From Parietaria judaica (lineage: Eukaryota; Streptophyta; Magnoliopsida; Rosales; Urticaceae), in assembly GCA_954871525.1 (NCBI GenBank), contig OX940863.1, positions 38,302,501 through 38,366,500 on the forward strand: a stretch of DNA of 64,000 nt. Direction: 5' to 3'. Both the position numbers and the translations under genes were made by a program. Position 1 is the stretch's first letter; every line of letters starts with the position of its first letter. Below the pieces are notes generated by a model. The model was not told where the DNA came from and did not search any database. It saw nothing but the letters and a program-made list of their open reading frames with translations. Below, piece after piece: positions 24,060 through 35,025 of this stretch.

Positions 24060-25790
24060 AAATAGTCAAAGCCCATCAACAAAAGTCAAAGCCCACAGAC
24101 GAAGACGAAGACCAGTGGCCCACGACCCAATGCATTTGGCGAGGCCCGGAGCTAAGAAAGCGAAGACGAAGACCAAAGGCCCACGACCAAAGACATTTGG
24201 CGAGGCCCGGAGTTAAAAAGGCGAAGACGACAAAGCCCTTGATAAAAAAAAAAAGAAAAAAAAAAGGCACCTCCTGGCGAGGTATCTGGCCGTGACGAAC
24301 ACCTCGCCATGACGAGCTTCCTAGCGAGGTCCCCCCGACGAGCCCCTGGTGAAGTACCTCGCCCTGGCGAGCCCCTTGCCCTGGCGAAGTACCTCGCCCT
24401 GGCAAAGCCCCTTGCCCTGGCGAGCACCTCGCCACAGCTTGACGAAGGATAACTCACAATTATTCCACACGACGAGGAGATCGGAGCTTACAAAAACCCC
24501 TTGGAATTCCCCCAGATTCCCCCGGACTCAACATACAAGCTCGTGGACACCCGGAAGACATCAAAGACGAGCTATGGAGCACTGGCGAACCCCTCACCAT
24601 AACAAGGAGCCGCGGCAAGGTCCTTCTGGCAAGAGAAAATTCGCAGGCCCCCCTTTGTGCAATTATAGTGAGTTGATTTTTCTATAAATATGAGCCTTCT
24701 CCTCCTCATTTCCACACTTACTTACAATTGCCTCCAGAGCTTCTCTCTCTACTTTCTCTCTCCATAAATTCGCCAACTCCTTAGGAGAAAAGGCTTGAAT
24801 AAGAGTTGGGATTAGTCAAGGGATTGAATTTTACCTGAGAGGAGTTGTTCGACGAGTCAATGAAGGCGTCCCTCGCCAGGTCAATGGGTGGGCGCGGACA
24901 CCTACGAGGTCGGCAAGAGGCATCCATCGCCAGGTCAATGGGTGGACGCGGACACCTACGAGGTCGACAAGAGGCATCATCCCTCGCCAGGTCAACGCGT
25001 GGACGCGGACACCTACGAGGTCGACAAGAGGCATTCCTGGCCAAGTCAACGCGTAGACGCGGAAACCTACGAGGTCGACAAGGAGCATCCCTTGTCAGGT
25101 CAAGGCCCTCGCCACAACGAGCTCGCCAACACCTCGAGGTCGACAAGGAGCATCCCTAGCCAGGTCAAGGCCCTCGCCACAACGAGCTCGCCAACACCTC
25201 GAGGTCGACAAGGAGCATCCCTCGCCGGTAATACCCTCGCCATTCGGCCAAGGGTCACCCCCGCACCGCCTACATCGGCACTTCCGACGAGTCAAACCAC
25301 ATCGTCATTCACCCGCCACTTATCACTCATTTTAAACTACGCGGGACCTGATTCTCTTAAACTGAGATACATAGGCAGCCTCGCCTAACCATAAGCGACG
25401 GGGCACGGGCCTGATCTACCATTTTTTGCAAGTCTTCCCTTGCCATAGGAGCTCGCCAAGGAAGGGAAATCACGGAGAATCATCAAGAGCATCTCGGAGC
25501 TTCATCAAGACAAGAGTCCACCTAGACAAGGACTTCGCCAAGACGAGGAGTTTCGCCTAGACGAGGACTTCGCCCCGATGAGGAGCTCGCTAAGGAAGGA
25601 AGTTCGCCAAAGATTGCCAAGAACAGCCCGGAAACTCATCCAAGACGACGGATTTGCCTCCAGCTTTGACGATCATCGGTCAAACCGTGTTGACTCAGCA
25701 TTCAATTATCCAGGTGTTCACCGGGTCCAGCTCGGGGCCCGAACCTTGGATCCGACCCTAAGTTAAAGTCATTTTAACGTATTAACAGCT
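24060..25790 (+). mobile_element. GC-rich LTR-type retrotransposon fragment with internal repeats
   Basis: GC content rises sharply against both flanks. A TATA box (TATAAATA, 24683..24690) is followed by a CT-rich leader, as in plant LTRs. A motif 'gagatacataggcagcctcg' near 25366 matches 'gggtacgtaggcagccttc' in the LTRs at 30402 and 34580. Repeats include about 76-bp units at 24080-24230 and about 58-bp units containing 'gcggacacctacgaggtcg' at 24860-25080. It ends near 'attaaca' (about 25790). No protein is recognised and exact ends are not resolved. Confidence 0.6.
24870..25225. repeat. tandem repeats of about 58-62 bp
   Basis: Four units 'ctcgccaggtcaa...gcggacacctacgaggtcg.caagaggcat' are followed by two longer units 'caaggccctcgccacaacgagctcgccaacacctcgaggtcgacaaggagcatccct'. 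Multiple long overlapping ORFs here are repeat shadows. Confidence 0.75.
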
Positions 25791-26245
25791 ACTAAAATTC
25801 GGCTTGACATGGATGGTTACAATATGAAGCCTTTTCAAGAGATCATTCACTTTATTACTGTGTTTATTCAATCAAGCGTAATTTAAAATTTTGTTGAAGT
25901 TTAATGTTTTGTGTTGATATTATCGCACAAAATATAGTAGAAAAGTAACGAGTTCAAATGGTTAACTAATTATATGATTACACTTAGTAGTCAAAATTCA
26001 AATATAAGTAAAAGAGATCGATGACTATTCTCGTCCAAATACGCTTAACTTCGGAATTCTTACAAGATCAATGCATTAAGAACCGGTACGGTCGCAACAA
26101 ACATTGTCATGATAATTATCAAAGTTTACATTCACATTGATGTTAAAAAAAAAAAACTAATTAGCCAAAGTTTAATTAAGATTGGCAACTACCCTAGCAC
26201 TAGGAGATGTATATCCCAAAGCAAAAGATGATCCGAGTGGTTGCT

Positions 26246-26536
26246 TCAAAGTGAGGGAACGTTTGGCCGTACGTGGCTTTGACTTATTCCCACGAGTCCT
26301 ACAACACGTGGCGACAAACCAAGGGCGTTGACTTCCAGATCGGTGGGCTTAGGTAAGCCGCTCCCGACGGCGTCGTTTAGCGCCCAAGTGGGCACCGGTT
26401 TGAGAAGCACCAAATCTGTTTGGTCGGACGTGAGCTTGCTAAAGTCAACGCTGGGGCCCACAGGGTCGAAGCGACGGCGCAACAAACCCACGCCACACGA
26501 GGCGGTTGTTGTATGTGGCTCCATGGATAAGCGCAT
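26246..26536 (-). CDS. possible small hypothetical protein (96 aa)
   Basis: An isolated GC-richer ORF in AT-rich flanks, with an A-rich leader upstream of the start. The protein has no obvious signal peptide or membrane segment. It contains RRRFDPVGPSVDF and LVLLKPVPTWALNDAVG, which look like ordinary protein rather than repeat sequence. I do not recognise the family. It could be a small gene, a single exon of a larger one, or a captured fragment. Confidence 0.35.
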   Translation of the reverse strand: MRLSMEPHTTTASCGVGLLRRRFDPVGPSVDFSKLTSDQTDLVLLKPVPTWALNDAVGSGLPKPTDLEVNALGLSPRVVGLVGISQSHVRPNVPSL

Positions 26537-26689
26537 GGTCTACTCTTTGTTTTTATTTCTCTTGTATTCTATTCTAAATCACACCAAAAAAATATATGCA
26601 TGTTTATTTTATTCCAAGTTTTGCTAGATAAGAATTCAATAATTTCCTTGTGTGATTCAGATTCAGGATTATTAGGCTTTTGTTTTTGT

Positions 26690-26785
26690 TTTTAGGGAAA
26701 TCTGAATCGGGAGCCGGGAATTTAATTTTTTTTTTCCGCACCGAAACGGGAGCCGGGAATATTTTTTTTTCGCACCGAAAAATAT
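26690..26785. repeat. short direct repeat
   Basis: Two copies of about 47 bp reading 'cgggagccgggaat...tttttttt(cc)gcaccgaaa'. Nothing else is seen between 26640 and 27770. Confidence 0.6.
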
Positions 26786-27824
26786 GTATTATTAAATTTT
26801 TGCGCTAAATGGCAGAAGCTTAAATGTTTATAGGCTCAAGATTAAGTTTGACACGTATTTCCTACATACGGTTATGGAGTCGGGTTGCGGTGTATCACGA
26901 GACATTTCCAAGGCTACTTTGTTATGGCAAAATCCAATTTTCAGAGTGAAAAATTTCTTTTTGTTCTTGAAGCTGAAGCCATGAGTCTCAAAATAGTTTT
27001 TTATTTTTGGACCAAGACAAAAAAAAAAAAGATTTTTATTGGTTTGAATCATTATTAACAATCTATTTTTTGTCATTGGTCGTCCGATTTTCATGTTTTA
27101 GTCACTGACTGTGTAGAGTTGCCAATGACTTTTTCTAAATGTGGTTTGATTTTGTTTTGAGATCTGTGTATATTGTTGCTCACGACAAATTACAACTTAT
27201 TAAAATAAATTATTTTAATTTTATATGTGAGAAAGTAAAGTAAATATATTATAGATGATAAAACTTGAACATCCCATAAACAATCAATGATCTCCCGTTA
27301 AGAAACAAATAATTATAAAACTTGGTATTCCATTCGGGAAAAACCGTACCCGGAACACTCATATGATTTTAATCTAGATGTGAGGACCCTAATCCAGAAT
27401 CTAGTTCTGAATCAGATACGGATTTTTGAATTGGAATGATTCCCCTAAACTCAAATCTAGTTTTGCTTGCAGTTCATGTATTTACTATTTATATAAGATA
27501 CTAAGAATGTTCATATATAAACGCGAACCTATAGAATGTCAACTATATAAATTTCAAGCCCAAAGAGAAGAGATGGAGAAAAGCCCATATAAGCTTAATT
27601 GGGCCAGAATGTCATAATTAAAATATTTGGGTCTTTTTCATTAAATTGGTTGAATAAAAGCCCGAATAATGCAACATTAAATTCAGCCACCAGTTTCAAC
27701 TTACAAGTGGGACCCACTCTAATAAACACTCATCTATTTAAATTTAAATTTAAAAATGAAAATTAGAATCACCGACCGTTTGATTTCATAGAAATAAATA
27801 ACAATTAATTTAAAAGCGTTTCGT

Positions 27825-27913
27825 TTTCCCGCTCTCCTTAACGCTTCGCGCCGCCAATAAACAATTAATAATTCTTCAGAAGCCTCTGGAGTCCAACACG
27901 TGTCAAACACGTG
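27825..27913 (+). promoter_or_regulatory. E2F-like site and paired G-boxes upstream of the SMR gene
   Basis: TTTCCCGC (27825..27832) fits the plant E2F consensus TTTSSCGC. Two CACGTG G-box cores lie at 27897..27902 and 27908..27913, 11 bp apart, and both read ACACGTG as in ABRE elements. They sit about 285-375 bp before the start codon. Confidence 0.5.
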
Positions 27914-28197
27914 GGCAACTTTCAACCGTTGAAACGCTTCCACGTCATCGCCGCCAACCAGCGCTTAGCTGGACCCAGCGAAGACCGCACGATGACCGCT
28001 CTGACCCGACCCGGAAATTATTAGCCGGACCCACCCGAGCCAATTTGGAACGCTTTTTCAAATTTTCAAATAATTCTCACTGAAAAATCATAATATATAT
28101 ATATATATATATATATACATAGTAGACAAATTCATAATTCATAAAACCCCGCGTCTTTTCCAAGTAGTCTCTCTGTAGTCGAGATCTGAGATCATCC

Positions 28198-28572
28198 ATG
28201 GTGATGAAGGAGATGGAGGCGGAGGAGTGCTGCACGACACCGAGGCGGAGGGAGTCGAGGATCCCGGAGACGTTGGCGTGCCCGCCGCTGCCGCTGGAGG
28301 CGGAGGAGTGCTGCACGACACCGAGGCGGAGGGAGTCGAGGATCCCGGAGACGTTGGCGTGCCCGCCGCTGCCGCTGGAGGCGGAGGAGTGCTGCACGAC
28401 ACCGAGGCGGAGGGAGTCGAGGATCCCGGAGACGTTGGCGTGCCCGCCGCCGCCGCCTAGGAAGAAGCCAGCGGCAGCGGCGAACCGGAAGCCGCCGAAG
28501 AACGGGTTCTTCCAACCGCCGGATCTCGATTCGCTCTTCGTCGCCGTGCCGTCTTCGAGGCGCCACCGGTGA
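28198..28572 (+). CDS. SIAMESE-RELATED (SMR) cyclin-dependent kinase inhibitor with triplicated motif
   Basis: A 124-residue single-exon ORF. The family signature is visible: [20 protein letters not shown] (SMR motif with TP and the ESRIP core) and the C-terminal [11 protein letters not shown], thought to contact cyclin/CDK. SMR proteins are small nuclear inhibitors of CDK complexes that stop division and promote endoreduplication. The oddity is an 81-bp, 27-residue unit repeated in frame: units at 28216, 28297 and 28378, the first two identical and the third diverging only at its end. Usual SMRs carry one such motif. Start codons at 28198, 28204 and 28213 are all in frame; the first was chosen. 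A TA tract lies about 80 bp upstream, at 28090-28118. Confidence 0.8.
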   Translation: MVMKEMEAEECCTTPRRRESRIPETLACPPLPLEAEECCTTPRRRESRIPETLACPPLPLEAEECCTTPRRRESRIPETLACPPPPPRKKPAAAANRKPPKNGFFQPPDLDSLFVAVPSSRRHR

Positions 28573-28933
28573 CCAAGCGTGTGCCTAGTTCCCAGTTCGA
28601 TGTCTCTCTGCTCTGTAAATTTTATTTTGTTTTGTTTTATTTGATTTACTTACACTTTTATAGTTTAGTTTCGGTTTCTTGTTGTTCGTTGAATGTCCGG
28701 TCTGTTACACGAAATCTTAATATATATTTGGGATTTTCTCAATTCTTTTGGTTATTTTTATGATGTCATAAATTTGATAAGGGCAAATATATATTTGTAA
28801 AATGAGTCTGAAATAATTTTTATTTGTCTAAAAAAGTATTTTCCTTGGGCAGAAATCTAAACAAATTAGCGGAATCCTACAGAATAATGCTTATTACTTT
28901 CAAGTCCATTTAGGCCATTTTTAAAATGCCTAT
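28573..28933 (+). other. 3' flank of the SMR gene
   Basis: T-rich sequence expected of a 3' UTR and terminator region. No further gene before the retrotransposon at 28934. Confidence 0.4.
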
Positions 28934-29081
28934 TGTTACGGGTATTTTTGCGGCCTCAAAAAATAACGGCCCGACGAGAAAGAAATAAGGCCCAAAATAA
29001 TAATAATAATAATAAAAACATACATATAATAACATTTATATATGTTATCAATGTGCATACAAATTGCCCACTCTTTTATCG

Positions 29082-29136
<55 letters not shown>

Positions 29137-30649
29137 GTAGGGTGAGCATGGGTTGGGTTGGGCCGCCCCGATGCTTTTTACGGACCCGACCCGATCACTT
29201 CGGGTTCCCAAAAAAAAAGCCCAATCCGACCCAAATTTTTTTAATGCCCGAACCAAACCGACCCGATAAAAATCGGGTTGGGTTGGTTTGGGTCGCCATG
29301 GCCCGATTAACTAAAATTTAATCTTATATAACAAAAAATAATATGAAAAAAATGCATCAATGTAACTCAAAATTCAAGTAAAAATACCCCAAACAAATTT
29401 AATCAAACAAACATACACTAAATAATGTAAAACATGAAAATGAGAGATTGAACGGTCTTTGAATGTAAATAAAATTGAGAATGAGAAATTTAAAGGACTA
29501 AAGATTGCAATACTTGAATAAAAATTAATATGAAATATATATATTAATTATATTGGTCGGGTCGGAGACCCCAACCCAACCCAAGGTTTTGGACCCGACC
29601 CCAACCCGAATAATAGTCGGCTCCGGCCCGATCCGACCCAATTTTGAGCGGATTAGATTGGGTGGGTTAGATTGGGGTCGGGTCTCTAACGGATTGGGTT
29701 GGGCCATCGGGTTGGGTCTAAAATGCTCACCCCTAATATAATGTGCGACAAAAGCTCAGCCCTTATCTTCTGTTTGTGTCTAATACACAAACAAATAAGG
29801 GCTGAGATTGGGTATGACATCATTACATGTGATAAGATGATATATACATTTGCCCACTTGCTTGACAACGTTGCCCCTCTGTCATTGATTAAATTCATTG
29901 CCTATAAATATCACGATCCATTCTCATTTAATGAGGGAGCAAGAGAACAAATCGAGCATAGAAGCTCGCACTGACCACAATTCACTCAACTCCGAAAAAA
30001 CTCCGTTTACCGTTTCTCTCACCTTTTCCGACGTAATATCGCCCGACTAATATGGAGAAGTAAAACGAGTAATAAAGTCCCCCCCACTGTGCCTCACTCT
30101 GAGTTCACGTCTCATTCCCTCTCCTAAGGACAAAGGTCCGGGGTCGATACTCTGACGAGCCAAGCTCGAGGAGTGATATCGTTCCTTAAAAGAGACGAGG
30201 TCTGAGACTAACGAACTTCGGTGAGCCTAGCTCGGGAACGACGTTATTCTTGTTTCTCTCCAGATCCGGAGGGCGTTCTCGGAAAATGAAACAAAGAGAA
30301 ATGTACCGGAAAATATCTCCGACCCGCCAGAGACATACAGTCAGACGTCTCACCCATTTGAACACCCACTAACACTGAACTACGTGATGCCCTGATCCCA
30401 TTTGGGTACGTAGGCAGCCTTCATCTTGTGAGGTCCGGCATCGTTTGTTCATTTTGCAGGAACTCACCACCATACAACGACGAGTCGCATATCCACGAAG
30501 ACATCGCGGACTCTGTCGCCTCGCCTGGGGCAACGACTCAACCCCGGCCACGAAGAATCAGCCCGATCCAACCTCCAAGCGAGCATTGGGCCCGGCCCAA
30601 AATCACAAATTGGGCCGCATTAATGTTGATCCATTTTTTAGCATTAACA
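28934..30649 (+). repeat. left LTR, interrupted by a hAT element
   Basis: 1716 bp including 606 bp of hAT plus one TSD copy. The rest is highly similar to the right LTR. Near the end it has 'tacgtaggcagcc', shared with the LTR-type fragment at 25.4 kb, and a TATA-like 'cctataaatatc' at about 29900. Confidence 0.9.
29138..29735. mobile_element. non-autonomous hAT element (598 bp) nested in the LTR
   Basis: Ends are TAGGGTGAGCAT and ATGCTCACCCCTA. The 8-bp target duplication ATATAATG is at 29130..29137 and 29736..29743. Subterminal regions are rich in 'gggttgggt' and 'cccgaccc' repeats. It is absent from the right LTR, so it arrived after the retrotransposon. No transposase. Confidence 0.9.
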
Positions 30650-30832
30650 TTTTGGCGCTAGAAGGAGGGGCTCCCGACAAGTTTAAGCCTCGAGTCCCTA
30701 CCAGCACATTCGACGACCTGGGAGCCGTCTCGGTCACTCAACGACCGCAGCACCACCACGGTCGCTCCACACCAAATATGGTGCACGCACACTGCCGACA
30801 AGGTTTCTGCCACGCTGCAAGAACCTTACGCC

Positions 30833-30837
<5 letters not shown>

Positions 30838-30878
<41 letters not shown>

Positions 30879-31012
30879 TTGTATATATATATACAACAAA
30901 CACAAAAAAGAAAAGCAAATATATATTAGGCATATATATATTAGATATATGTACCCTATATATATACAACAAAACAAAAATGTGATCAAGCGGATAAATA
31001 TATTATATATCT

Positions 31013-31053
<41 letters not shown>
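30838..31053. repeat. (TA)n tracts in the retrotransposon interior
   Basis: Alternating TA runs near 30838-30880 and 31018-31053 with TA-rich sequence between. Long Tyr/Ile ORFs across them are artefacts. Confidence 0.85.
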
Positions 31054-31055
<2 letters not shown>

Positions 31056-31929
31056 CCCTGATACACATATGTATATATATACAAAGATATACATATTATA
31101 CACATAAAACAAATATATGAATGCGATAAAAAAAAAAAAAGCAAGGAAGGAAGCAGGTTTCCAGCAAGGCCACAACACAGCGAAGGCTTCGTCGTCTCCA
31201 TCCCGGGAAACTTCGCTGCTGTAAACCGACGAGGCTGCCATAGCGTTTTGACTTAGCACTAGCGGGCCTAGCCGCTGTCCAGGCCTCGCACGCACAAGAC
31301 CTTCGCTTAAACTCCGCCACGCTGCTTCTTCCCCGGCAAAACGGCTAGCACGACGCCGACAAGCCAAAGCGCCCCGGCACCACGACGAAGGCCCGAACAA
31401 GACCAGCCCTCTCGCAAAGTAAGCCCGCTACTCCAAGCAACTCCATGCACGCGTCTTCACGTGCCGAGAAGACATCTAAGACAGCGTCGTGAAAAACCAC
31501 GCCGTCTACCTCCGTTGGCTGCCATCGAGTCGCTGCAAGCTCAAAAATTCACCGACGGACGTCACGCACCATCGCCTTTCGCCGAGTTACACCCAAAGCT
31601 TCATAGTTTCGGCTCCGGAGAGCCTCGCTGCAATGATCACAACGGTTAGTGTCCTGCCTCCACGAGGGTTGCTCTTCGGCCCATGCCCAGATGAAGCGAA
31701 GCCCCCTAATATATTAAGGGCCCACCTTGTTGGCGCGATGATCAAAATTCGAGTCTCAAGATTCGTAGTCCGAATCTCGAAGACGAAGTCAAACTCCACA
31801 TTCGGGTAGATAACGACTAACGTTCGAATCTCGAGGACAACGTCGAAGGCCCAACCCGAGTACGACAACAATCAAACTCCGAAGACACCGAAAGCCCGAT
31901 CCGGATAGCAGAACGATCGAAGATTCAAC

Positions 31930-33115
31930 GTCCTCAAATTTTATCATGGTCGTATCAACGACAAGTCACGGTCGCTTCAGCGGCCTCGAAACCAACCACG
32001 GTTGTGTCAATGAATTCAAGCTTCATATCGGTCGCTTCAACGACCTCACAATCTATTACGGTCACATCAACGACCTTGAGTTTCATCTCGGTCCCCTCAA
32101 ACGATGGCAATATCCATCATTGTTACCTCGACGACCTCGTATTCTATCACGGTCGGATCAACGACCACGAGATCTACCACGCTCTCATCAGTCGTCTCAA
32201 CGATCTCAACATCAATGTTGGTCGTCCCAACGACCTTGAGATATTTCAGGGTCGCGTCAACGGCCCTGAGATCTATCGCTCACAAAATGACGTTTAAATA
32301 CGAAAAATGCAGAGCTTCGCTCAGATCTTGCGCCAACATTTCGTCTAATTGAACACGATCATGGTTCCACGTCTCTTTGCAAAAAAGAGATACGACTTGA
32401 TCAAGTAGCTGCCCAGAGAAATCCTGGGGGGTTGAATACGCAATTTTCGTCGTTCACTACTTCACCGATGGTAGAAAGGCGAAGTCAATTGCAAAAAAAA
32501 AAAAAAAAAAAAAAAAAATTATGTCGAGCTTCATGTCGATCGCCTCAACAACCTCAAATTTTGTGTCGATCGCTTCAAAAGGCCTTGAGTTTCATCTAGG
32601 TCAATTCATACGAACTTGAGATTCATCTCGTTCACCTTATACGACCTCGAATTTCATCTCGGTCGCATCGCCAATCTGAAGAGCTACCACGGTCGCCTCG
32701 GTGACCTTGCGTTTAATCTCGGTCGCCTCGGTGACCTTGCGTTTAATCTCTGTCATATCACCGACCTCGAAAGAGCTATCGCGGTCACCTCACCGACCTC
32801 AAAAGAGCCATCGCGGTCACTTCACCGACCTCAAAAGAGCCAACGCGGTCACTCAACGACCTCGAAGATCTATCGCAGTCACCATGACGACATCAAAAGC
32901 CATCACGGTCGCCTCATCGACCTCGAGATCCTTCTCAGCCACGTCAACGGCCACACAAGATTCTTCTCGACAACGTCAATGGCCACTAGATTCTTCTCGA
33001 CCACGTCAACGGCCACAAGGTTTTTTCGGCCACGCCAACGGCCCCAAGACCTTTATCAGTCACGTCAATGGCCATGAGATCTCTATTTGAATGTAGACAA
33101 CCTCAATTTCATCTC
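31930..33115. repeat. degenerate tandem repeats of about 33-39 bp
   Basis: Dozens of imperfect units of the type 'ggtcgcctcaacgacctcgag(t/a)ttcatctc' occupy most of the interior, broken by a poly-A run at about 32492-32518. Open frames of 80-150 codons are repeat shadows in several frames. Confidence 0.7.
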
Positions 33116-33147
33116 GGTTGCTACAGCAACCTCGAGAAAAATCACAG

Positions 33148-33628
33148 TCGCTCCGGCGCAACGCCCGGCACGTAAGACGCTACGGCGCATACCGGCAAAT
33201 TAACAAGTCGCTCCGGCGCAACGCCCGGCACGTAAGACGCTACGGCGCATACCGGCAAAATAACAAGTCGCTCCGGCGCAACGCCCGGCACGTAAGACGC
33301 TACGGCGCATACCGGCAAAATAACAAGTCGCTCCGGCGCAACGCCCGGCACGTAAGACGCTACGGCGCATACCGGCAAAATAACAAGTCGCTCCGGCGCA
33401 ACGCCCGGCACGTAAAACGCTACAGCGCATACCGGAAAAATAACAAGACGCTCAGGCGCAAGCCTGGTACGTATGACGCTACGGTGCATACCCCGACAAA
33501 ATAAAAAGCCGCTCCGGCGCAAAGCCTTGTACGTAAGACGCTATGGCGCATACCCTGGCAAAATACAACGACGCTCTGTCACCATACATGGTACGTAAGA
33601 CGCTACGGCGCATACCCCGACGAAGTAA
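33148..33628. repeat. 60-bp tandem array
   Basis: Five almost identical 60-bp units begin at 33148, 33208, 33268, 33328 and 33388 (tcgctccggcgcaacgcccg... caagtc), followed by about three diverged units. The period is a multiple of three, so ORFs stay open on both strands. It lies just before the right LTR. Confidence 0.92.
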
Positions 33629-33685
33629 CATCAAAAAGGAAAAGTTTCTCGACAAATTTAATTTCCCAAGAAACTGGAGGGTTAA

Positions 33686-33833
33686 TGTTACGGGTATTTT
33701 TGCGGCCTCAAAAAATAACGGCCCGACGAGAAAGAAATAAGGCCCAAAATAATAATAATAATAATAAAAACATACATATAATAACATTTATATATGTTAT
33801 CAATGTGCATACAAATTGCCCACTCTTTTATCG

Positions 33834-33898
<65 letters not shown>

Positions 33899-33930
33899 AA
33901 CAGAAGATAAGGGCTGAGCTTTTGTCGCAC

Positions 33931-33966
<36 letters not shown>

Positions 33967-34826
33967 AACAGATAAGGGCTGAGATTGGGTATGACATCAT
34001 TACATGTGATAAGATGATATATACATTTGCCCACTTGCTTGACAACGTTGCCCCTCTGTCATTGATTAAATTCATTGCCTATAAATATCACGATCCATTC
34101 TCATTTAATGAGGGAGCAAGAGAACAAATCGAGCATAGAAGCTCTCACTGACCACAATTCACTCAACTCCGAAAAAACTCCGTTTACCGTTTCTCTCACC
34201 TTTTCCGACGTAATATCGCCCGACTAATATGGAGAAGTAAAACGAGTAATAAAGTCCCCCCCACTGTGCCTCACTCTGAGTTCACGTCTCATTCCCTCTC
34301 CTAAGGACAAAGGTCCGGGGTCGATACTCTGACGAGCCAAGCTCGAGGAGTGATATCGTTCCTTAAAAGAGACGAGGTCTGAGACTAACGAACTTCGGTG
34401 AGCCTAGCTCGGGAACGACGTTATTCTTGTTTCTCTCCAGATCCGGAGGGCGTTCTCGGAAAATGAAACAAAGAGAAATGTACCGGAAAATATCTCCGAC
34501 CCGCCAGAGACATACAGTCAGACGTCTCACCCATTTGAACACCCACTAACACTGAACTACGTGATGCCCTGATCCCATTTGGGTACGTAGGCAGCCTTCA
34601 TCTTGTGAGGTCCGGCATCGTTTGTTCATTTTGCAGGAACTCACCACCATACAACGACGAGTCGCATCTCCACGAAGACATCGTGGACTCTGTCGCCTCG
34701 CCTGGGGCAACGACTCAACCCCGGCCACGAAGAATCAGCCCGATCCAACCTCCAAGCGAGCATTGGGCCCGGCCCAAAATCACAAATTGGGCCGCATTAA
34801 TGTTGATCCATTTTTGAGCATTAACA
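33686..34826 (+). repeat. right LTR
   Basis: 1141 bp, TGTTACGGG...CATTAACA. Contains two (TA)n tracts (about 33840-33893 and 33933-33964) that bracket a segment inverted relative to the left LTR. Confidence 0.9.
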
Positions 34827-35025
34827 CCTATTTTGAACAAATATTGAATATTGATGCGTAAATTTATAAGTCCAGAAGAACTTTGTTAAAGTAATATTCG
34901 ATGGATTAATAATTTTATTAATATTCGAGATTAATTAACTAAATTAATAACTCGTTAAATTTGTAAGATAACAATATTTTCCTGTTGATATATTTCTCCA
35001 GTAATTAAATATTAATAAAAATGAA

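Larger units (their letters stand above)
28934..34826 (+). mobile_element. complete LTR retrotransposon without recognised proteins (LARD-like)
   Basis: LTRs are 28934..30649 and 33686..34826, both TGTTACGGG...CATTAACA, flanked by the 5-bp target duplication CCTAT (28929..28933, 34827..34831). The left LTR is longer because of a hAT insertion. The internal region (30650..33685) starts TTTTGGCGCTAGAAGGAGG, in the primer-binding position, and ends with a short purine run (actggaggg) before the right LTR. It holds no gag or pol that I can recognise, only tandem repeats and TA tracts. It would need proteins from an autonomous relative. Confidence 0.9.

Noticed and set aside
30738..31400. 220-codon minus ORF with Tyr/Ile stretches
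   Set aside because: Caused by (TA)n tracts within a retrotransposon.
31946..33090. Several ORFs of 80-153 codons rich in Ser/Thr/Arg
   Set aside because: All frames stay open in parts because of 33-39-bp repeats; no conserved domain.
33118..33522. Long ORFs with a 20-residue repeat on both strands, and a CRISPR-like regular repeat
   Set aside because: A 60-bp tandem array with no unique spacers. Period divisible by three keeps frames open.
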